This document shows, piece after piece, positions 14,831 to 16,707 of a stretch of 16,707 bases of DNA. The DNA is taken from the NCBI GenBank assembly GCA_002696965.1, contig NZUB01000032.1:1-16707 (forward strand). Reading direction: 5' to 3'. The stretch comes from Flavobacteriales bacterium. Lineage in GTDB: Bacteria; Bacteroidota; Bacteroidia; Flavobacteriales; TMED113. How positions within the stretch are numbered: the first letter of the stretch is position 1; every line of letters begins with the position of its first letter. Position numbers and translations under genes: made by a program. The notes under the pieces are model-generated. The model worked only from the letters and a program-made list of their open reading frames with translations, was not told where the DNA came from and ran no database searches.

Positions 14831-16330
14831 ATGGGGGTGGGTAGTTTTATATTAAAATTGTTGGCAAAACAACAATATAAAAAAAGTGTATCAATGCAGG
14901 GGTCTGCGATTGAAAATCAAAATTCCATTTTGAAAACAATAATTAAACGGGGGAGGGGGTCTTTATTTACAAGCCGCCTAGATCTTGCCAATACGGCCAC
15001 ATATAACCAGTTTAAAAACAGTGTACAAATTACCGACTATGAGTCTATTCGTGCATATATTACTAAAATTTCAAATGGTGAAAAAAATATTCTCACCCAG
15101 GGTGCACCAAAGTATTTTGCTATAACATCTGGCACAACATCTGGCACAAAGTACATTCCTATCACAGGGGAAATGATGATGATTCAAACGCAAGCAATAA
15201 AAGAACTATTGTTATTATATGCTTATCAGAGTGGCTCTTACTCTATTTCAAATATGGGTATGATGTTTATACAGGGGTCCCCTGAGCTTAAATATTTCAA
15301 CAAAATGCCTTATGCTAAATTATCTGGAATCGCGGCAAGGCATATTCCTTTTTTTCTTAAAAAAAACAGATACCCATCTATGAAAACAAACTGTATCTCA
15401 GATTGGAATAAAAAAATAAAAAAAATTGTTGAAGAAACTTATAATAAAGATATGCGTGTTCTTGGGGGAATTCCACCCTGGGTAATAACATATTTTGAGG
15501 AGCTCTTAAATTATACCAATAAAAAAATTGTGACCGAAGTGTTTCCAAATTTAAAACTATATATACATGGTGGTACAAGTTTTGATAATTACAAGCGCTC
15601 TTTTTTAGGGTTTTGTGGAGAGGTGGACACACTAGAGGTTTACCCGGCTTCCGAAGGGTTTTTTGCCTACCAAAACACATTAAACGAAAGGGGGCTTTTA
15701 TTGTTAACAAACCATGGGGTTTTTTATGAATTCATTAAATTGGAAGACTATAAATTAAAGTGTTTTAATAGATTGTGTTTAGAGGATGTTGAAGTTGGAA
15801 CAGACTATGTAATGCTTGTGTCAACTCTTGCGGGACTTTGGGCTTATAACACGGGAGATACCGTTAGGTTTATTTCTAAAAAACCATATAAAATACTGTT
15901 TAGTGGACGAGCCTCGCAATATTGCTCTGCTTTTGGTGAGCATGTTATAGAAAAAGAGGTTCAAATAGCGCTTATGAATACAGTTGATTTGACGGGGGGC
16001 AGTGTTGTTGAGTTTTCGGTATGCCCAAAAATTTTAGAACGCCCAGATTTATCACACCACTTGTGGTTTATTGAGTTTCTAAAAAAGCCAAAAAGTTTAA
16101 TTTTATTTGAAAAGTTATTAAACCAAGAAATGGAAAAACAAAATATTTATTACAAAGACCTGATTGGTTCTGGTGTAATTGGGACGTTAAAAATTTTGTG
16201 TGTTAAAAGGGGGGGATTTAATGAATATATGAAATCTATTGGTAAATTTGGTGGACAAAACAAGTGTCCCCATTTATCTAACAATACACAAATTGGAGAT
16301 TTTTTAACTAATGGTTATGTTGAAGATTAA
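14831..16330 (+). CDS. GH3 (auxin-responsive promoter) family protein, adenylate-forming enzyme
   Basis: A 499-residue bacterial GH3 protein of the ANL-like adenylating superfamily. Plant members join amino acids to acyl acids through an acyl-AMP intermediate. The bacterial substrate is unknown. Motif I, the phosphate-binding loop, is ITSGTTSGTKYIP (98-110). Motif II is YPASEGFF (271-278) and motif III YNTGD (339-343), followed by the hinge-like SGRASQ (358-363) and a smaller C-terminal domain. Length is usual. Motif I is encoded by a perfect 12-bp tandem duplication and appears one residue shorter before the IP than related bacterial sequences I recall, so activity may be altered. It sits 1 nt after the M23 gene and overlaps dxr by 14 nt. 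Confidence 0.9.
   Translation: MGVGSFILKLLAKQQYKKSVSMQGSAIENQNSILKTIIKRGRGSLFTSRLDLANTATYNQFKNSVQITDYESIRAYITKISNGEKNILTQGAPKYFAITSGTTSGTKYIPITGEMMMIQTQAIKELLLLYAYQSGSYSISNMGMMFIQGSPELKYFNKMPYAKLSGIAARHIPFFLKKNRYPSMKTNCISDWNKKIKKIVEETYNKDMRVLGGIPPWVITYFEELLNYTNKKIVTEVFPNLKLYIHGGTSFDNYKRSFLGFCGEVDTLEVYPASEGFFAYQNTLNERGLLLLTNHGVFYEFIKLEDYKLKCFNRLCLEDVEVGTDYVMLVSTLAGLWAYNTGDTVRFISKKPYKILFSGRASQYCSAFGEHVIEKEVQIALMNTVDLTGGSVVEFSVCPKILERPDLSHHLWFIEFLKKPKSLILFEKLLNQEMEKQNIYYKDLIGSGVIGTLKILCVKRGGFNEYMKSIGKFGGQNKCPHLSNNTQIGDFLTNGYVED
15124..15149 (+). repeat. 12-bp tandem duplication encoding the GH3 nucleotide-binding motif
   Basis: The period is 12 bp over 26 bp with no mismatch. In frame it encodes TSGT twice (residues 99-106; codons ACA TCT GGC ACA in both copies), making up most of motif I. 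Confidence 0.9.
16209..16215 (+). repeat. G7 homopolymer tract inside the GH3 gene
   Basis: Seven consecutive G residues in an AT-rich gene, encoding part of KRGGF (residues 459-463). It is the longest G run seen in the window. A slip by one base would shift the last ~40 codons of GH3 and the overlap with dxr. Confidence 0.85.
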
Positions 16331-16707
16331 AAAAAATATTGCAATCCTGGGCTCTACGGGTTCTATTGGTACACAAACCCTGAATATAATTTCTAATTGT
16401 TCTAAAATGTTTCGCGCCCACCTTTTAAGTGCAAACACAAACCATACACTATTACTTAAGCAGGCTAATAAATTTCAACCTAAACATGTTGTAATCAACA
16501 CAGAAAGGGGATACCTTTTTTTAAAAAGTCGACTAAAAAATAAAGACACTACGGTTTGGTTGGGTAATGACTCTTTGTGCCAATTGGTGGCTGATAAAAG
16601 TGTTGATTTGGTGTTAACAGCCATCGTTGGAAGTGCGGGGCTAATCCCAACAATTAGTGCTATTAATGCACACAAAAATATTGCACTGGCAAATAAGGAG
16701 ACTCTTG
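16317..16707 (+). CDS. dxr: 1-deoxy-D-xylulose 5-phosphate reductoisomerase (partial, 5' end)
   Basis: The first 130 codons of DXR (also called IspC), which converts DXP to 2-C-methyl-D-erythritol 4-phosphate with NADPH, the committed step of the MEP isoprenoid pathway. The N-terminal Rossmann fold has the NADPH-binding loop ILGSTGSIGTQTL (residues 10-22), then LVLTAIVGSAGLIPTI (about 97-112) and the highly conserved ALANKETL (123-130) where the window ends. The frame has no stop up to the edge. The ATG at 16317 overlaps the GH3 stop by 14 nt in another frame, which suggests coupled translation. The metal- and substrate-binding part lies outside the window. Confidence 0.95.
   Translation, partial: MLKIKKNIAILGSTGSIGTQTLNIISNCSKMFRAHLLSANTNHTLLLKQANKFQPKHVVINTERGYLFLKSRLKNKDTTVWLGNDSLCQLVADKSVDLVLTAIVGSAGLIPTISAINAHKNIALANKETL

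Noticed and set aside
15378..15710. 110-codon open frame on the minus strand
   Set aside because: Antisense to GH3 within a conserved coding region, with no recognisable domain.

Overview
The window is a dense, AT-rich stretch of a Bacteroidota chromosome, most likely a Flavobacteriales-like bacterium with compact gene spacing. Four things point there: a SprE/PorW-type lipoprotein (type IX secretion and gliding, known only from this phylum), an F-ATPase cluster without atpD/atpC, start codons without clear Shine-Dalgarno sequences, and a candidate promoter of the Bacteroidota TTG-N19-TAnnTTTG type in front of atpB. There are no rRNA or tRNA genes, insertion sequences, CRISPR arrays or phage genes that I can see.

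Layout. Everything from 13836 down to 1 is on the minus strand and is almost gap-free (largest gap 85 nt). In transcription order it holds: sprE/porW; a bactofilin; a small four-helix membrane protein; an AtpZ-like protein; atpB-E-F-H-A-G; an NtrY-like sensor histidine kinase; an enoyl-CoA hydratase-family protein; a Wzx-type flippase; dut; a sugar-phosphate nucleotidyltransferase; and the first 12 codons of a further gene with a signal-peptide-like start. A 123-nt divergent region (13837-13959) separates this block from a plus-strand set: a membrane-anchored M23 peptidase, a GH3 (auxin-responsive-promoter family) protein, and the first 130 codons of dxr, which runs off the window.

How the genes fit together. 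The core is the membrane F0 sector plus delta, alpha and gamma of ATP synthase, preceded by two small membrane proteins that probably assist its assembly. Around it are cell-envelope functions: type IX secretion (SprE), cell-shape scaffolding (bactofilin), peptidoglycan cleavage (M23), lipid-linked sugar export (flippase), nucleotide-sugar synthesis and isoprenoid precursor synthesis (dxr). The bactofilin and the M23 enzyme resemble the known bactofilin-LmdC partnership.

Most of the window is conserved core genome, and I do not see a convincing wholly new system. The more unusual signals are: G-homopolymer runs found only on the coding strand; two perfect in-frame tandem duplications, one in the atpE glycine-rich helix and one in the GH3 nucleotide-binding motif; a 12-bp palindrome over the predicted atpB promoter; and the bactofilin/SprE/M23 grouping. 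Three genes have TTG-initiated extensions that I rejected in favour of internal ATG starts, as noted in their entries.
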